Assembly (NCBI GenBank): GCA_024698715.1
Contig: JAILRA010000018.1
Span: 87,310-151,309 of the forward strand
Length of the DNA stretch: 64,000 nucleotides
DNA from: Lachnospiraceae bacterium
GTDB taxonomy: Bacteria > Bacillota > Clostridia > Lachnospirales > Lachnospiraceae
Direction: 5' to 3'
Shown here: piece by piece, positions 9,775 to 18,878 of the stretch
How the letters are laid out: every line of letters starts with the position of its first letter
Position numbering within the stretch: position 1 is the first letter of the stretch
Position numbers and translations under genes: made by a program
Notes under the pieces: model-generated
What the model was told of the DNA's origin: nothing
Databases searched by the model: none
What the model saw: only the letters and a program-made list of their open reading frames with translations

Positions 9775-10737
9775 CTACGACGTGAACTTCTCAATGTTAT
9801 ATCTCGGTCTTCTTTTTACTTCCATGTATATTTTTCCGATATATTCACCGATAAGTCCGATCGATATCAGTTGAACACCGCCCAGAAACCAGATACTGAC
9901 TATCAGTGATGTCCAGCCGGGTTCAACGGTTTTCATAAAAAACGAAACCAGCGCGTATACAAAAGCCGCAAGACTCAATATCACGCTTACAATGCCGAGG
10001 AATACGATATATCTGATCGGTTTTACACTGAATGACGTTATTCCTTCGATAGCCAGTGCGAGCATTTTCTTTAAGGGATACTTGCTCTCACCCGCCACTC
10101 TTACTTTACGGTCATAATATACGCATTCCGTTTTATAACCGATGAGAGGAACTATGCCTCTCAGATAAAGATTTTCTTCTCCGTACTTCGAAAACTGTTC
10201 AAGAGCTCTTTTAGACATAAGTCTGAAATCGGCATGATTGTAAATCGTTTTGGCACCGAAAAAATTCATGAGCCTGTAAAACGACTGAGCCGTAAATCTC
10301 TTGAAGAAAGAATCGGTCTTTCGTTTGTTTCTTACGCCGTAGACGATATCATTTCCGTCATGATAAAGATCTATCATCTGTTCAAATACATCAATATCGT
10401 CCTGCAGATCGGCATCAATGGAAATCGAAATGTCTGAGATATCTTTTGCAAAGACAAGTCCTGCCGTAAGCGCGAACTGATGACCGACATTTCCAGCAAG
10501 TTTCAAACCTTTGACATCTTTATGACTTTTATTTTCAGCCTCTATGAGCTCCCATGTTTTATCCTTGCTTCCGTCATCAACATACAACACGAAAGATTCG
10601 GGAGATATTTTGTTTTTATCGATTAATTCATTCAGTTTGTTCCTTAAACTCTCAAAGGTTATGGGTAACATATCCTCTTCGTTGTAGCATGGAACAACAA
10701 CCGCAAGAATATCCATTTTATTCTCCGTCTTGATCAA
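9775..10737 (-). CDS. GT2 glycosyltransferase, DPM1/GtrB type, with two C-terminal TM helices
   Basis: 320 aa. The N-terminal GT-A domain has VVVPCYNEEDMLP at the start, DDGSKD for nucleotide-sugar binding and the DXD-type SIDADLQDD (about 100). Two transmembrane helices (about 235-265 and 275-300) and a short basic tail (KRRPRYNIEKF) follow. This is the architecture of polyisoprenyl-phosphate glycosyltransferases (GtrB, YfdH, DPM1-like), which load one sugar onto undecaprenyl phosphate at the inner face of the membrane. It starts directly after the metY stop and is followed by the GT-C-like protein, a natural donor/acceptor pair for cell-surface glycosylation. The sugar is unknown. Confidence 0.88.
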   Translation of the reverse strand: MIKTENKMDILAVVVPCYNEEDMLPITFESLRNKLNELIDKNKISPESFVLYVDDGSKDKTWELIEAENKSHKDVKGLKLAGNVGHQFALTAGLVFAKDISDISISIDADLQDDIDVFEQMIDLYHDGNDIVYGVRNKRKTDSFFKRFTAQSFYRLMNFFGAKTIYNHADFRLMSKRALEQFSKYGEENLYLRGIVPLIGYKTECVYYDRKVRVAGESKYPLKKMLALAIEGITSFSVKPIRYIVFLGIVSVILSLAAFVYALVSFFMKTVEPGWTSLIVSIWFLGGVQLISIGLIGEYIGKIYMEVKRRPRYNIEKFTS

Positions 10738-12018
10738 TTAAATACATTTAAATGCCTGTTCAAGATCCGCAATGATATCTTCTGCATTCTCGATACCTAC
10801 GGAAAATCTGATAAGATCGGGTTTTACGCCTGCTTCAAGAAGCTGTTCATCGGTCATCTGTCTGTGAGTATGACTTGCAGGATGAAGAACGCAGGATCTT
10901 GTATCTGCTACATGAGTAACGATAGCGATAAGTTTAAGAGCATCCATGAATTTGATGCTTTCTTCTCTTCCGCCCTTTATACCGAAAGTAAGAACTCCGC
11001 ATGTACCGTTAGGCATATATTTCTTAGCACGATCATAATAAATATCTCCTTCAAGTCCGGGATAATTTACCCATGCAACCTTATCGTTGTTTTTAAGCCA
11101 TTTGGCAACGGTAAGAGCATTTTCGCAGTGTCTTTGCATACGAAGATGAAGCGTCTCAAGACCAAGGTTTACATAAAATGCATTCTGAGGAGACTGAATG
11201 GAACCGAGGTCCCTCATAAGTGTTGCGGTAGCTTTAACGATATATGCGGCTTTTCCGAATTCTTTTGTATAATTTGTACCGTGATAAGACTCATCGGGGA
11301 AACAGAGTCCGGGGAATTTGTCGGGATATTTTGTCCAGTCGAAATTACCGGAATCAACGATACATCCGCCTACCGAAGCAGCATGACCGTCCATATATTT
11401 TGTGGTCGAATGAGTAACGATATCTACACCGAATTCAAAAGGTCTGCAGTTGATAGGTGTAGGGAATGTATTGTCAACAATAAGGGGAACGCCTGCTTCA
11501 TGCGCAGCCGTCGCAAATTTATCAAAATCAAGAACAACAAGCGAAGGATTTGAAACCGATTCCGCAAGAACGCATTTCGTATTCGGCTTGAATTCTTTTC
11601 TCAGATCTTCCAAAGAGATCTCGGGATCGACAACCGTTGTCTCGATTCCCATTTTTGCAATGGTGGTCGTAAGAAGATTAAATGTTCCTCCGTAAAGAGC
11701 GGAACTTATGATAATATGATCTCCGGATTCTGCAATATTGAAAACTGCATAAAAATTCGCAGCCTGACCTGAAGAGGTAAGCATAGCCGCTGCTCCGCCT
11801 TCCATATCGCAGATCTTTGCGGCAACATAATCATTTGTAGGATTCTGAAGTCTGGTATAAAAATATCCCGAAGCCTTCAGATCAAACAGATCTCCCATCT
11901 GTTCCGATGTATCGTATTTAAAAGTCGTGGACTGATAAATGGGAAGAATTCTGGGTTCGCCTTTTGAAGGCTTCCAGCCTGACTGTACGCATTTTGTTTC
12001 AATATTGTATTCGCTCAT
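10738..12018 (-). CDS. metY: O-acetylhomoserine sulfhydrylase / aminocarboxypropyltransferase
   Basis: 426 aa, typical for MetY, a Cys/Met-metabolism PLP enzyme that makes homocysteine from O-acetylhomoserine and sulfide. Visible are the N-terminal ETKCVQSGWKPSKG and PIYQSTTF, the R-QNPTNDY motif, SSALYGGTFNLL, and the PLP-lysine region THSTTKYMDGHAASVGG (Lys of STTK). The C-terminal SHTHRQMTDEQLLEAGV and RFSVGIENAEDI are also typical. AAGGAAAT precedes the start. It lies 49 bp after yebC. No SAM riboswitch or T-box is visible, so it seems to share the yebC promoter. The link to the glycosyltransferase immediately after it looks positional rather than functional. Confidence 0.95.
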   Translation of the reverse strand: MSEYNIETKCVQSGWKPSKGEPRILPIYQSTTFKYDTSEQMGDLFDLKASGYFYTRLQNPTNDYVAAKICDMEGGAAAMLTSSGQAANFYAVFNIAESGDHIIISSALYGGTFNLLTTTIAKMGIETTVVDPEISLEDLRKEFKPNTKCVLAESVSNPSLVVLDFDKFATAAHEAGVPLIVDNTFPTPINCRPFEFGVDIVTHSTTKYMDGHAASVGGCIVDSGNFDWTKYPDKFPGLCFPDESYHGTNYTKEFGKAAYIVKATATLMRDLGSIQSPQNAFYVNLGLETLHLRMQRHCENALTVAKWLKNNDKVAWVNYPGLEGDIYYDRAKKYMPNGTCGVLTFGIKGGREESIKFMDALKLIAIVTHVADTRSCVLHPASHTHRQMTDEQLLEAGVKPDLIRFSVGIENAEDIIADLEQAFKCI

Positions 12019-12067
12019 TTTTTATTTCCTTCGTTTCTGTAGATTTTAATTAGGTTAAGATTAAATA

Positions 12068-12799
12068 TTATTCTTCATCCCAGTTTGTATAAACATTCTG
12101 AACATCATCATCCTCATCAAGAAGATCGAGAGTTTTCTGAAGATTCTTTATGGCAGTCTCATCTTCAAGTTTAATGTAGTTCTGAGGAAGCATTGTAACT
12201 TCTGCCTGAGCCATGGGAATCTTGTTCTCTTCAAGAACTTTGATGACATCGGTTAGTCCGTCGGGTGAAGTTATGATCTCATAGCTGTCTTCTTCATCAG
12301 AGAAATCGTCAGCTCCCGCATCGAGTACCATCATCATAAGTGCATCTGCATCCATATCGCATTCTTCCTTATCGATGATGATCTGACCGCATTCGTCAAA
12401 CATATAGGAAACGCATCCCTGTGTACCGATATTGCCCTGTCCTTTGGTAAAAGCTGAACGTACATTGCTTGCCGTCCTGTTCTTGTTATCGGTAAGGCAT
12501 TTAACGATAATGGCGATACCGTTAGGACCGTAACCTTCATATGTGCACTGTTCGTAAACTACATTTGATCCTTCTCCTGCAGCTTTTTTGATACCTCTGT
12601 CGATCGTATCGTTAGGCATATTGTTAGCTTTTGCCTTTGCAATTACAGCTGCAAGTTTATAATTGTTGGCGGGATCGGGTCCGCCTTCTTTAACGGCTAC
12701 TGCGATCTCACGACCGATGATCGTAAAGATCTTTCCTTTTGCAGCGTCATTTTTCTCTTTTTTGTGTTTGATATTCGCAAATTTTGAATGTCCGGACAT
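12068..12799 (-). CDS. yebC: YebC/PmpR family regulator (TACO1-type)
   Basis: 243 aa, full length. The family start MSGHSKFANIKHKKEKNDAAKGK is intact, as are GGPDPANNYKL, NMPNDTIDRGIKKA, YEGYGPNGIAI and NKNRTASNVRSAF. Members act as DNA-binding transcription regulators or as translation factors relieving ribosome stalling at polyproline. Which role applies here cannot be read from sequence. The start follows AGGAGGC, and a near-consensus promoter lies at 12833-12861. It heads the long leftward run towards metY and ftsK. Confidence 0.95.
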   Translation of the reverse strand: MSGHSKFANIKHKKEKNDAAKGKIFTIIGREIAVAVKEGGPDPANNYKLAAVIAKAKANNMPNDTIDRGIKKAAGEGSNVVYEQCTYEGYGPNGIAIIVKCLTDNKNRTASNVRSAFTKGQGNIGTQGCVSYMFDECGQIIIDKEECDMDADALMMMVLDAGADDFSDEEDSYEIITSPDGLTDVIKVLEENKIPMAQAEVTMLPQNYIKLEDETAIKNLQKTLDLLDEDDDVQNVYTNWDEE

Positions 12800-12832
12800 A
12801 AAAGCCTCCTGTTAGTAAAAAGTCAACAACAT

Positions 12833-12861
12833 ATTATATCATTTTTTGTTTGTATTATCAA
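12833..12861 (-). promoter_or_regulatory. Putative sigma-A promoter of yebC operon
   Basis: On the minus strand TTGATA (12861-12856), a 17-nt spacer and a perfect TATAAT (12838-12833) lie 34 nt before the yebC start. This is one of the strongest promoter matches in the window and may drive yebC, metY and the glycosyltransferase genes. It sits right after the corC stop; no terminator is visible between them. Confidence 0.7.
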
Positions 12862-12876
12862 TATTATACATTTTTC

Positions 12877-14283
12877 TTATGATTCGGTCGCACTGCCGGC
12901 TCCATCATCGGCCGGATCTTTTTCTTTATCAGCCTCATTGTTTATCTTTGTAACAAATACTGTTTTGATTATATGATTTTCGACCTGCAGAATCCTGAAC
13001 GTATATCCTTCATAATCAATGGAATTCTCTTCATCCTCCGAAGGTATGTATCCGAGTTTATTGATAAGAAATCCGTTTATGGTCTCAATGTCGGTGTCTT
13101 CACAGTCGAATTTTATACCCAGAAGTTCCCCGAGTTCCTCAAGCGGGGTAAGGCCGTCAATCTCGTATTTCTTCTCTCCCTTGGGTTCGACGAAGGTTTC
13201 TTCCTTGTCATATTCATCAAGGATATTGCCGACTATTTCTTCGAGAATATCTTCCATGGCAACGAGACCGCTCGTCTGGCCGTATTCGTCGATAACTATA
13301 ACCATCTGAAGCTTGTCGTCTTTCATCTTTTTGAAAAGATCGTCGATCTTACGGGTTTCGGAAACGAATCTTGCTTCCCTGAGAAGCTTGGGATATCGTT
13401 TTATCGCACCGTTCCTCTGTTTGTTGTCATCCTGATACCTTAAAGCATCCTTTAAATGAAGAATACCGATGATATGATCGAGATTGTCAATATAGACCGG
13501 ATATCTGGAATTACTTCCTTCAAGCATTATCTTAATGGCATCCGATAAGGATGTATCCGCGTTGATACCAACGATACTGTTTCTGTTGGTCATGATATCT
13601 TTTGCTTCTTTGTCGTTCAGTTCAAATATATTGTTGATCATGGTAAACTCATCATCTTCGATAAGTCCCTGATCGTTTGATTCCTGAACCATCGAAAGAA
13701 TATCATCCTCGGTAACTTCATTGTCCTGATTGTATTTGTTCTTTCCTATCAGGTTAAAAAACAGAGTAAGTACAAAATTCGAAAGATCCGAGATCGGAAC
13801 CATTATCAGCGATATCTTAAGCGAAAACAAAGTGAACATGGCTTTGACATATTCGGACGAATGACGGATGATCCTTCTCGGAAGAAGAAAGAACAAAAGA
13901 AAATTAAAGAACAAAAAAACAATAAAAAGAACCACTTCCGCCAGAACAAAAGGAAGCAGCATCGACGAACCGATTCTGAATAATTTTTCAAACAGAAAAG
14001 TTAACTGATAATAAATGATCGAATTGACCGGCATAAAGAATAATATATGGACCGTGATCAGAGCGGCATGAAATCTGTTTTCGTAAAGCGATCTTTTTTC
14101 AAGAAAATCCGTTAAAGTCTTGATATTCTTTAAAGAAAGCTTCTCACTTATCTTTTCCAGATCGTTTTCATTAAAATCTTCCACAACACAAAGACTGACC
14201 GAAATTATTATTTCGGCCAATATCAATGAAAACAATATTAAATAAGCGTACCAGGAGCCCTGTATAAACAAATCGTCAATCAT
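12877..14283 (-). CDS. CorC/HlyC family protein (DUF21-CBS-CorC)
   Basis: 468 aa from the start chosen at 14283, which lies one base after the nnrD stop (TAACATG). An in-frame ATG at 14313 would add ten polar residues inside nnrD and has no better ribosome site. The DUF21 region has three or four membrane segments (about 7-30, 75-110, 125-190). A CBS pair follows (about 215-340; DIMTNRNSIVGINAD, VIDEYGQTSGLVAMEDILEEIVG), then the C-terminal CorC_HlyC domain (about 355-440; YEIDGLTPLEELGELLGI). Homologues are linked to Mg2+/Co2+ efflux or magnesium resistance; the 'hemolysin' label is historical. It ends the rex-coiled-coil-nnrD-corC gene string. Confidence 0.9.
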   Translation of the reverse strand: MIDDLFIQGSWYAYLILFSLILAEIIISVSLCVVEDFNENDLEKISEKLSLKNIKTLTDFLEKRSLYENRFHAALITVHILFFMPVNSIIYYQLTFLFEKLFRIGSSMLLPFVLAEVVLFIVFLFFNFLLFFLLPRRIIRHSSEYVKAMFTLFSLKISLIMVPISDLSNFVLTLFFNLIGKNKYNQDNEVTEDDILSMVQESNDQGLIEDDEFTMINNIFELNDKEAKDIMTNRNSIVGINADTSLSDAIKIMLEGSNSRYPVYIDNLDHIIGILHLKDALRYQDDNKQRNGAIKRYPKLLREARFVSETRKIDDLFKKMKDDKLQMVIVIDEYGQTSGLVAMEDILEEIVGNILDEYDKEETFVEPKGEKKYEIDGLTPLEELGELLGIKFDCEDTDIETINGFLINKLGYIPSEDEENSIDYEGYTFRILQVENHIIKTVFVTKINNEADKEKDPADDGAGSATES

Positions 14284-14284
14284 G

Positions 14285-15268
14285 TTATTTCTTGGTTGCG
14301 TTATTGTTGGCATTCATTACTTCAAGAATGACGCAGTTATTGTAAATCCTGTCATCAAACTTAAGTGAGGAGAACGCTTTGGGTATATACTGAAGTACAT
14401 CTCTTGCCGTTACACAGTAACTCGACAGTTCTTTTCCTGCAAATTCGCCTGCACGTCCGTGAAGATAAACGGCTGTATTTACTCCTCTGAAAGGATACTC
14501 TTCGCCTATGAGCAAGGATGCGATCATTCCCGTGAGAATATCGCCCGTTCCTGCGGTAGACAATGAAGAATTACCTGATTTATTAACGTAAAGGTCGATC
14601 CCGTCACTTACTCTCGTGGAAGAATCCTTGAATACAGTAATGATACCGTATTCTTTCGCGATCTTAACGGCAAGATCATCCAGACTGTTCTTTACATCAT
14701 CGCATTTTGAATTGCAGAGTCTTGCAAGCTCAAGCATATGAGGCGTAATTACAACTGTCCTGTTTCTTCCGACATTGTATAAAGGATGATTGGTATCGGC
14801 TTTGTAATCTTCCTTGAAAACATCCTTGAATTTGTATTTTACGGAAATGGAATTCAGTGAATCCGCATCAACAATGATATTTCCGTTATAGTTTTTAAGA
14901 ACATATTCGGTAACTTTAAGCGTATCTTCTCTTACTCCGAGTCCGGGACCGATAACTACGGAATCTGCATTTTTAAGAAGCTTGTCAAGTTTATCCTTGA
15001 AAAAATTGTCATTGGGATCAAAGACCGGATGTTTGATATTATCCGACCAGTCCAGGATAGCTTCGGGTACAAGAACCTTCATAGCTTCGATATTGTTTTT
15101 GTCCGTTAACACATTAACAAGTCCGCAACCGCTCTTTAATGCGGCATATGCACTGAAATAAACACAACCGGACATGTTTTCGTTACCGGCAATGACCAGC
15201 ACGCGACCAAAAGTTCCTTTATTTCCTTTTTCGTTTCTTTTGTTTAAATGTGGATTGTAATTATTCAT
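14285..15268 (-). CDS. nnrD: ADP-dependent NAD(P)H-hydrate dehydratase
   Basis: 327 aa, ribokinase-like fold. It converts hydrated, inactive NAD(P)HX back to NAD(P)H using ADP or ATP. Visible are GTFGRVLVIAGNENMSGCVYF at the N-terminus, VVIGPGLGVRED (about 105), NIIVDADSLN (about 125) and the catalytic-type LSTAGTGDILTGMIASLL (about 235). Only the dehydratase half is present; many bacteria have an NnrE epimerase fused at the N-terminus. The gene starts 3 bp after the coiled-coil gene and abuts corC. With rex, a sensor of the NADH/NAD+ ratio, two cells upstream, the cluster has a nicotinamide-redox flavour; that link is inferred. Confidence 0.93.
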   Translation of the reverse strand: MNNYNPHLNKRNEKGNKGTFGRVLVIAGNENMSGCVYFSAYAALKSGCGLVNVLTDKNNIEAMKVLVPEAILDWSDNIKHPVFDPNDNFFKDKLDKLLKNADSVVIGPGLGVREDTLKVTEYVLKNYNGNIIVDADSLNSISVKYKFKDVFKEDYKADTNHPLYNVGRNRTVVITPHMLELARLCNSKCDDVKNSLDDLAVKIAKEYGIITVFKDSSTRVSDGIDLYVNKSGNSSLSTAGTGDILTGMIASLLIGEEYPFRGVNTAVYLHGRAGEFAGKELSSYCVTARDVLQYIPKAFSSLKFDDRIYNNCVILEVMNANNNATKK

Positions 15269-15271
15269 AAA

Positions 15272-15880
15272 CTAATGAAGCTTGTTCTCATCGGGATTGT
15301 ATTTCATATCGAATATTTCTATTACGTCGGCACCGAAAATATCGTGCATATATGAATACAAATCCTGAATCCTCTGCTGCTTTTCCTGCTTTCTTACAAC
15401 TTTTTTCTTTAATTCGACACGCATTTCATCTATCCATTGCGATATCTCATTAATTTCTTCGGTACCATTCTTTATATCATCATAACACACTTCCATGGTT
15501 GCTATCATTAATTTTTTATTAATTTCATTAATTTGTGCGGGAAGATCGAGTCCTTCATCCTGATAAGCTTCCAGTTTCTGGTTGCATTCTTCGACAAGTT
15601 TCTTGTTTTCTTCTATCTTCGGATCGTCTTCGTTACCGGATTCCATACTCGAAGAACGGATTTCTTCCATCAGTTTGCTTTTCAGCTTTTTGATTTCTTT
15701 TGTTTCGGTATTGATTTTTCCCTGTCTTTTAAGCAATTCGTTCAGTTCATTTTCGTATTCCTTGATCTCCGAATTGGTTTCTATCTGTGTGAAAAGTCTG
15801 TGCCATTTATGATCAAGAGTCAAAACAGGTATCTTTTTGCCCGCTATCGCAGGTTTGTACACTTCTTCGCTTCGTGACAT
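15272..15880 (-). CDS. Uncharacterised coiled-coil protein between rex and nnrD
   Basis: 202 aa, not recognised as a named family. A conserved-looking N-terminus (YKPAIAGKKIPVLTLDHKWHRLF) is followed by two long Lys/Glu-rich helical stretches (about 35-95 and 95-185) with heptad-like spacing, and a short C-terminus (DIFGADVIEIFDMKYNPDE). There is no signal peptide or membrane helix, so it should be cytoplasmic. It starts 23 bp after rex and ends 3 bp before nnrD, which suggests cotranscription with both. No enzymatic motif is visible. Confidence 0.75.
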   Translation of the reverse strand: MSRSEEVYKPAIAGKKIPVLTLDHKWHRLFTQIETNSEIKEYENELNELLKRQGKINTETKEIKKLKSKLMEEIRSSSMESGNEDDPKIEENKKLVEECNQKLEAYQDEGLDLPAQINEINKKLMIATMEVCYDDIKNGTEEINEISQWIDEMRVELKKKVVRKQEKQQRIQDLYSYMHDIFGADVIEIFDMKYNPDENKLH

Positions 15881-15903
15881 AAAACACCATCCTTTACAAA
15901 AAA

Positions 15904-16536
15904 TCAGTTTTCGTTCTCGTGAATCTTAAATGATAATTTCATAAGGCTGTCTGAAAGATGAACATTTTCAACATTAATCGAATCGGGAACATCCAGATCC
16001 ACATGAGCAAAATTCCAGATGCCTGATATATTGCAATCCACAAGGATTTTGGCTATCTCCGTTGCACCCTGTTTGGGAAGGGTGAGCACGGCTATGTCAA
16101 TATTGTTTTCTTTGACAAACTCGGCTATCTTATCTGTATGCATTACTTTCATACCGCGAACATCGGTATCCATGAGTGATTCTTTGCAGTCGAAAATACC
16201 TTTGACAAAAAAACCTCTCTTTTCGAAATTCATGTAATTGGCCAGAGCCTGACCGAGATTTCCCGCACCGATAATGATAAGATTATGCCTTTTATCCAGA
16301 CCCAGGATCTTACCGATTTCTTCGTACAGATAATTAACATTATAACCGTATCCCTGCTGACCGAATCCTCCGAAATGGTTAAAATCCTGTCTTATCTGTG
16401 ATGCCGTAACATTCATTCTCTTTGAAAGTTCTCCCGAAGAAATCCTTTCCATTCCTTCATCTTTCAAATCGCCTAAATATCTGAAATATCTCGGAAGTCT
16501 GGAAATGACAACCTGAGATATGTTTTTTTCCTGCAT
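15904..16536 (-). CDS. rex: Redox-sensing transcriptional repressor Rex
   Basis: 210 aa, normal length. An N-terminal winged helix (about 5-80; ISRLPRYFRYLGDL and VTASQIRQDFNHFGGFGQQGYGY) precedes an NAD(H)-binding Rossmann domain (about 85-200; NLIIIGAGNLGQALANY). The C-terminal swapped helix is present. Rex represses fermentation and NADH-oxidising genes when NADH/NAD+ is low and releases DNA when NADH binds. AAGGGG lies 7 nt upstream of the start. The gene follows the serA terminator and probably has its own promoter, with a TATACA -10 candidate but no clear -35. No convincing Rex operator was found in the window. Confidence 0.97.
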   Translation of the reverse strand: MQEKNISQVVISRLPRYFRYLGDLKDEGMERISSGELSKRMNVTASQIRQDFNHFGGFGQQGYGYNVNYLYEEIGKILGLDKRHNLIIIGAGNLGQALANYMNFEKRGFFVKGIFDCKESLMDTDVRGMKVMHTDKIAEFVKENNIDIAVLTLPKQGATEIAKILVDCNISGIWNFAHVDLDVPDSINVENVHLSDSLMKLSFKIHENEN

Positions 16537-16570
16537 GACTAACCCCTTGCTGTATAAACTTACTTTAATG

Positions 16571-16605
16571 AAAAAAAGGGCGACAAAAATACACTTTGCC
16601 GCCCT
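16571..16605 (-). terminator. Intrinsic terminator after serA
   Basis: On the minus strand the arms AGGGCGGCAAA and TTTGTCGCCCT form an 11-bp stem with one mismatch, followed by a run of seven T residues. It begins 10 bp after the serA stop and separates the serCA transcript from rex. Confidence 0.85.
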
Positions 16606-16614
16606 GTATTGAAT

Positions 16615-17778
16615 TTATTTAACTCTTCTTACTCTGAATACACCGTCAATAGCTTCAAGCTTCTTGATGATCTCATCAAGATCAGCGCTCTCGGAATCAA
16701 TCATTGTGTAAGCAAAATCTCCCTTAGACTTATTTGTCATATCGGAAATATTGATGTTGAGCTCACCGAAAAGTGCAGTGAACTTTGTGATCATATTAGC
16801 AATGTTCTTATGGAAGATTGCAACTCTTGCAGCCTGTGTGCAGATACCCATATCGCAGTTGGGATAGTTAACGGAATTAACGATATTACCGTTTTCAAGG
16901 TAATTCTTCATTTCCTTAACTGCCATCTTCGCGCAGTTGTCTTCAGACTCTTCGGTAGAAGCTCCGAGGTGAGGGATAACGATACATCCGTCCTGACCTG
17001 CTGTTGTAGGATTAGCAAAATCAGAAACATATTTACGTACCTTTCCTGATTTGATCGCATCAAGAAGATCCTTTTCGTTAACAAGGATATCACGTGCGAA
17101 ATTGAGCAGGATAACGCCGTCTTTCATCTTGGAGAAAGCTTCCGCATTGATCATACCCTTTGTGGAATCAAGCGCAGGAACATGGATCGTGATAAAATCA
17201 CAAACTTCATAGATCTCATCAAGTGTATTAACATGCTTGATATCACGGCTTAAACTCCATGCGGCATTAATGGAAAGATAAGGATCGTATCCGTATACTT
17301 CCATACCGAGGCTCTTAGCTGCGTTCGCAACCTTTACACCGATCGCACCAAGGCCGATAACACCGAGTTTCTTGCCTTCGATTTCTGTACCGGCGAAAGC
17401 CTTTTTAGCCTTCTCAGCTGTCTTGGCAATGTTCTCGTCTGCCTTGTTTTCTTTAACCCATTCGATACCGCCAACGATATCACGGCTTGCAAGAAGCATA
17501 CCTGCGATAACGAGTTCCTTAACACCGTTTGCATTTGCACCGGGTGTATTGAATACAACGATACCTTTTTCTGCGCATTTATCAAGAGGGATGTTATTTA
17601 CACCCGCACCTGCTCTTGCTACGCAAAGAAGCTTATCGGAAAGCTCCATGTCATGCATAACGGCACTTCTTACAAGCACACCGTCTGCATCTGCAAAATC
17701 ATCTGTTGCAGCATAATTTGCATCAAAATTATCAAGTCCTACCTGAGCGATAGGATTAAGGCAATTATATTTAAACAT
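16615..17778 (-). CDS. serA: D-3-phosphoglycerate dehydrogenase
   Basis: 387 aa, the short form with a C-terminal ACT domain. It catalyses the first step of serine synthesis, 3-phosphoglycerate to 3-phosphohydroxypyruvate, with NAD+. The NAD-binding motif GLGAIGVKVANAAKSLGMEV, the catalytic Arg region NFARDILVNEKDLL and the catalytic His in VIPHLGASTEESEDNC are all visible. The ACT domain covers about 318-387 and probably mediates serine feedback. The start overlaps the serC stop (TAATG) and has AAGGAG 8 nt upstream. A terminator follows at 16571-16605. Confidence 0.96.
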   Translation of the reverse strand: MFKYNCLNPIAQVGLDNFDANYAATDDFADADGVLVRSAVMHDMELSDKLLCVARAGAGVNNIPLDKCAEKGIVVFNTPGANANGVKELVIAGMLLASRDIVGGIEWVKENKADENIAKTAEKAKKAFAGTEIEGKKLGVIGLGAIGVKVANAAKSLGMEVYGYDPYLSINAAWSLSRDIKHVNTLDEIYEVCDFITIHVPALDSTKGMINAEAFSKMKDGVILLNFARDILVNEKDLLDAIKSGKVRKYVSDFANPTTAGQDGCIVIPHLGASTEESEDNCAKMAVKEMKNYLENGNIVNSVNYPNCDMGICTQAARVAIFHKNIANMITKFTALFGELNINISDMTNKSKGDFAYTMIDSESADLDEIIKKLEAIDGVFRVRRVK

Positions 17779-18878
17779 TATGCGTTCTCCTTCTCGAACT
17801 TCTTCATAAATTCAACGAGTTTTTCAACACCTTCGATGGGCATAGCATTGTAGATGGATGCTCTCATACCGCCAACGCTTCTGTGTCCTTTAAGGTTAAC
17901 GAATCCTGCTTCTGTAGCTTCTTTGATGAACTTGGCTTCCATCTCTGCTTTCTTCTCAGCATCGTCAATCTTACATACGAAAGGAACGTTCATAAGAGAT
18001 CTGTCTTCTTTTACAACGGTACCGGTGAAGAGTGTTGACTGATCAAGGTAATCGTAAAGGATAGCAGCCTTCTTCTCGTTAAGTTCTTTCATCTTCTCAA
18101 GACCGCCCATCTTCTTTAACCATTTGAACACCTTGCCGCAGATATAGATAGTATAGCAGGGAGGTGTATTGTATAAAGAATCATTGTCAGCCTGAGTTTT
18201 CCACTTAAGCATGGTAGGTGTTCCGGGAAGACAGTCATCTGTAATGAGATCTTCTCTGATGATAGCGATAACACAGCCTGCAGGACCTACGTTCTTCTGT
18301 ACACCGCCGTAGATAACAGCGTACTTGGATACGTCAACGGGCTCTGACAGGAAGCATGAAGACACGTCTGATACGAGGTCTTTGCCCTTGGTGTTGGGTA
18401 ATGTTTTAAACTTGGTTCCGTAGATAGTATTGTTCTCGCAGATATATACGTAGTCCATATCATCCGTAATGGGAAGATCGGAACAATCGGGAATATAAGA
18501 GAAAGTCTTGTCGGCACTTGATGCAAGTTCTACAGCTTCGCCGTAGATCTTAGCTTCTGCAAAAGCTTTCTTTGCCCACTGGCCTGTAAGAATATAACCT
18601 GCTTTTTTGTTCTTCATCATATTCATGGGAACTTCGGCAAAGAACTGGTTGGCACCGCCCTGAAGGAATAAAACCTTGTAGTTGTCGGGTATATTCATAA
18701 GTTCTCTCAAATCAGCCTCTGCGTCCTTGATGATCTTGTCGTATACCTTGGATCTGTGGGACATTTCCATTACGGACTGACCCGAGCCCTGGTAATCGAG
18801 CATTTCTTCAGCTGCTTCTTTTAATACTTCTTCAGGTAAAACAGCGGGACCTGCAGAGAAATTGTAAACTCTGGACAT
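17778..18878 (-). CDS. serC: Phosphoserine aminotransferase
   Basis: 366 aa. This PLP enzyme converts 3-phosphohydroxypyruvate and glutamate to phosphoserine. Signatures are MSRVYNFSAGPAVLPEEVL at the N-terminus, SGQSVMEMSHRSK, GGANQFFAEVPMN and the PLP lysine in VIYGGVQKNVGPAG (about 195). The last step, serB, is not in the window. AGGAGGA lies 7 nt before the start. A clear promoter is at 19014-19042, giving an AT-rich leader of about 130 nt with a small CGGGATTATCCCG hairpin. No known serine riboswitch or T-box is recognisable there. Confidence 0.97.
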   Translation of the reverse strand: MSRVYNFSAGPAVLPEEVLKEAAEEMLDYQGSGQSVMEMSHRSKVYDKIIKDAEADLRELMNIPDNYKVLFLQGGANQFFAEVPMNMMKNKKAGYILTGQWAKKAFAEAKIYGEAVELASSADKTFSYIPDCSDLPITDDMDYVYICENNTIYGTKFKTLPNTKGKDLVSDVSSCFLSEPVDVSKYAVIYGGVQKNVGPAGCVIAIIREDLITDDCLPGTPTMLKWKTQADNDSLYNTPPCYTIYICGKVFKWLKKMGGLEKMKELNEKKAAILYDYLDQSTLFTGTVVKEDRSLMNVPFVCKIDDAEKKAEMEAKFIKEATEAGFVNLKGHRSVGGMRASIYNAMPIEGVEKLVEFMKKFEKENA

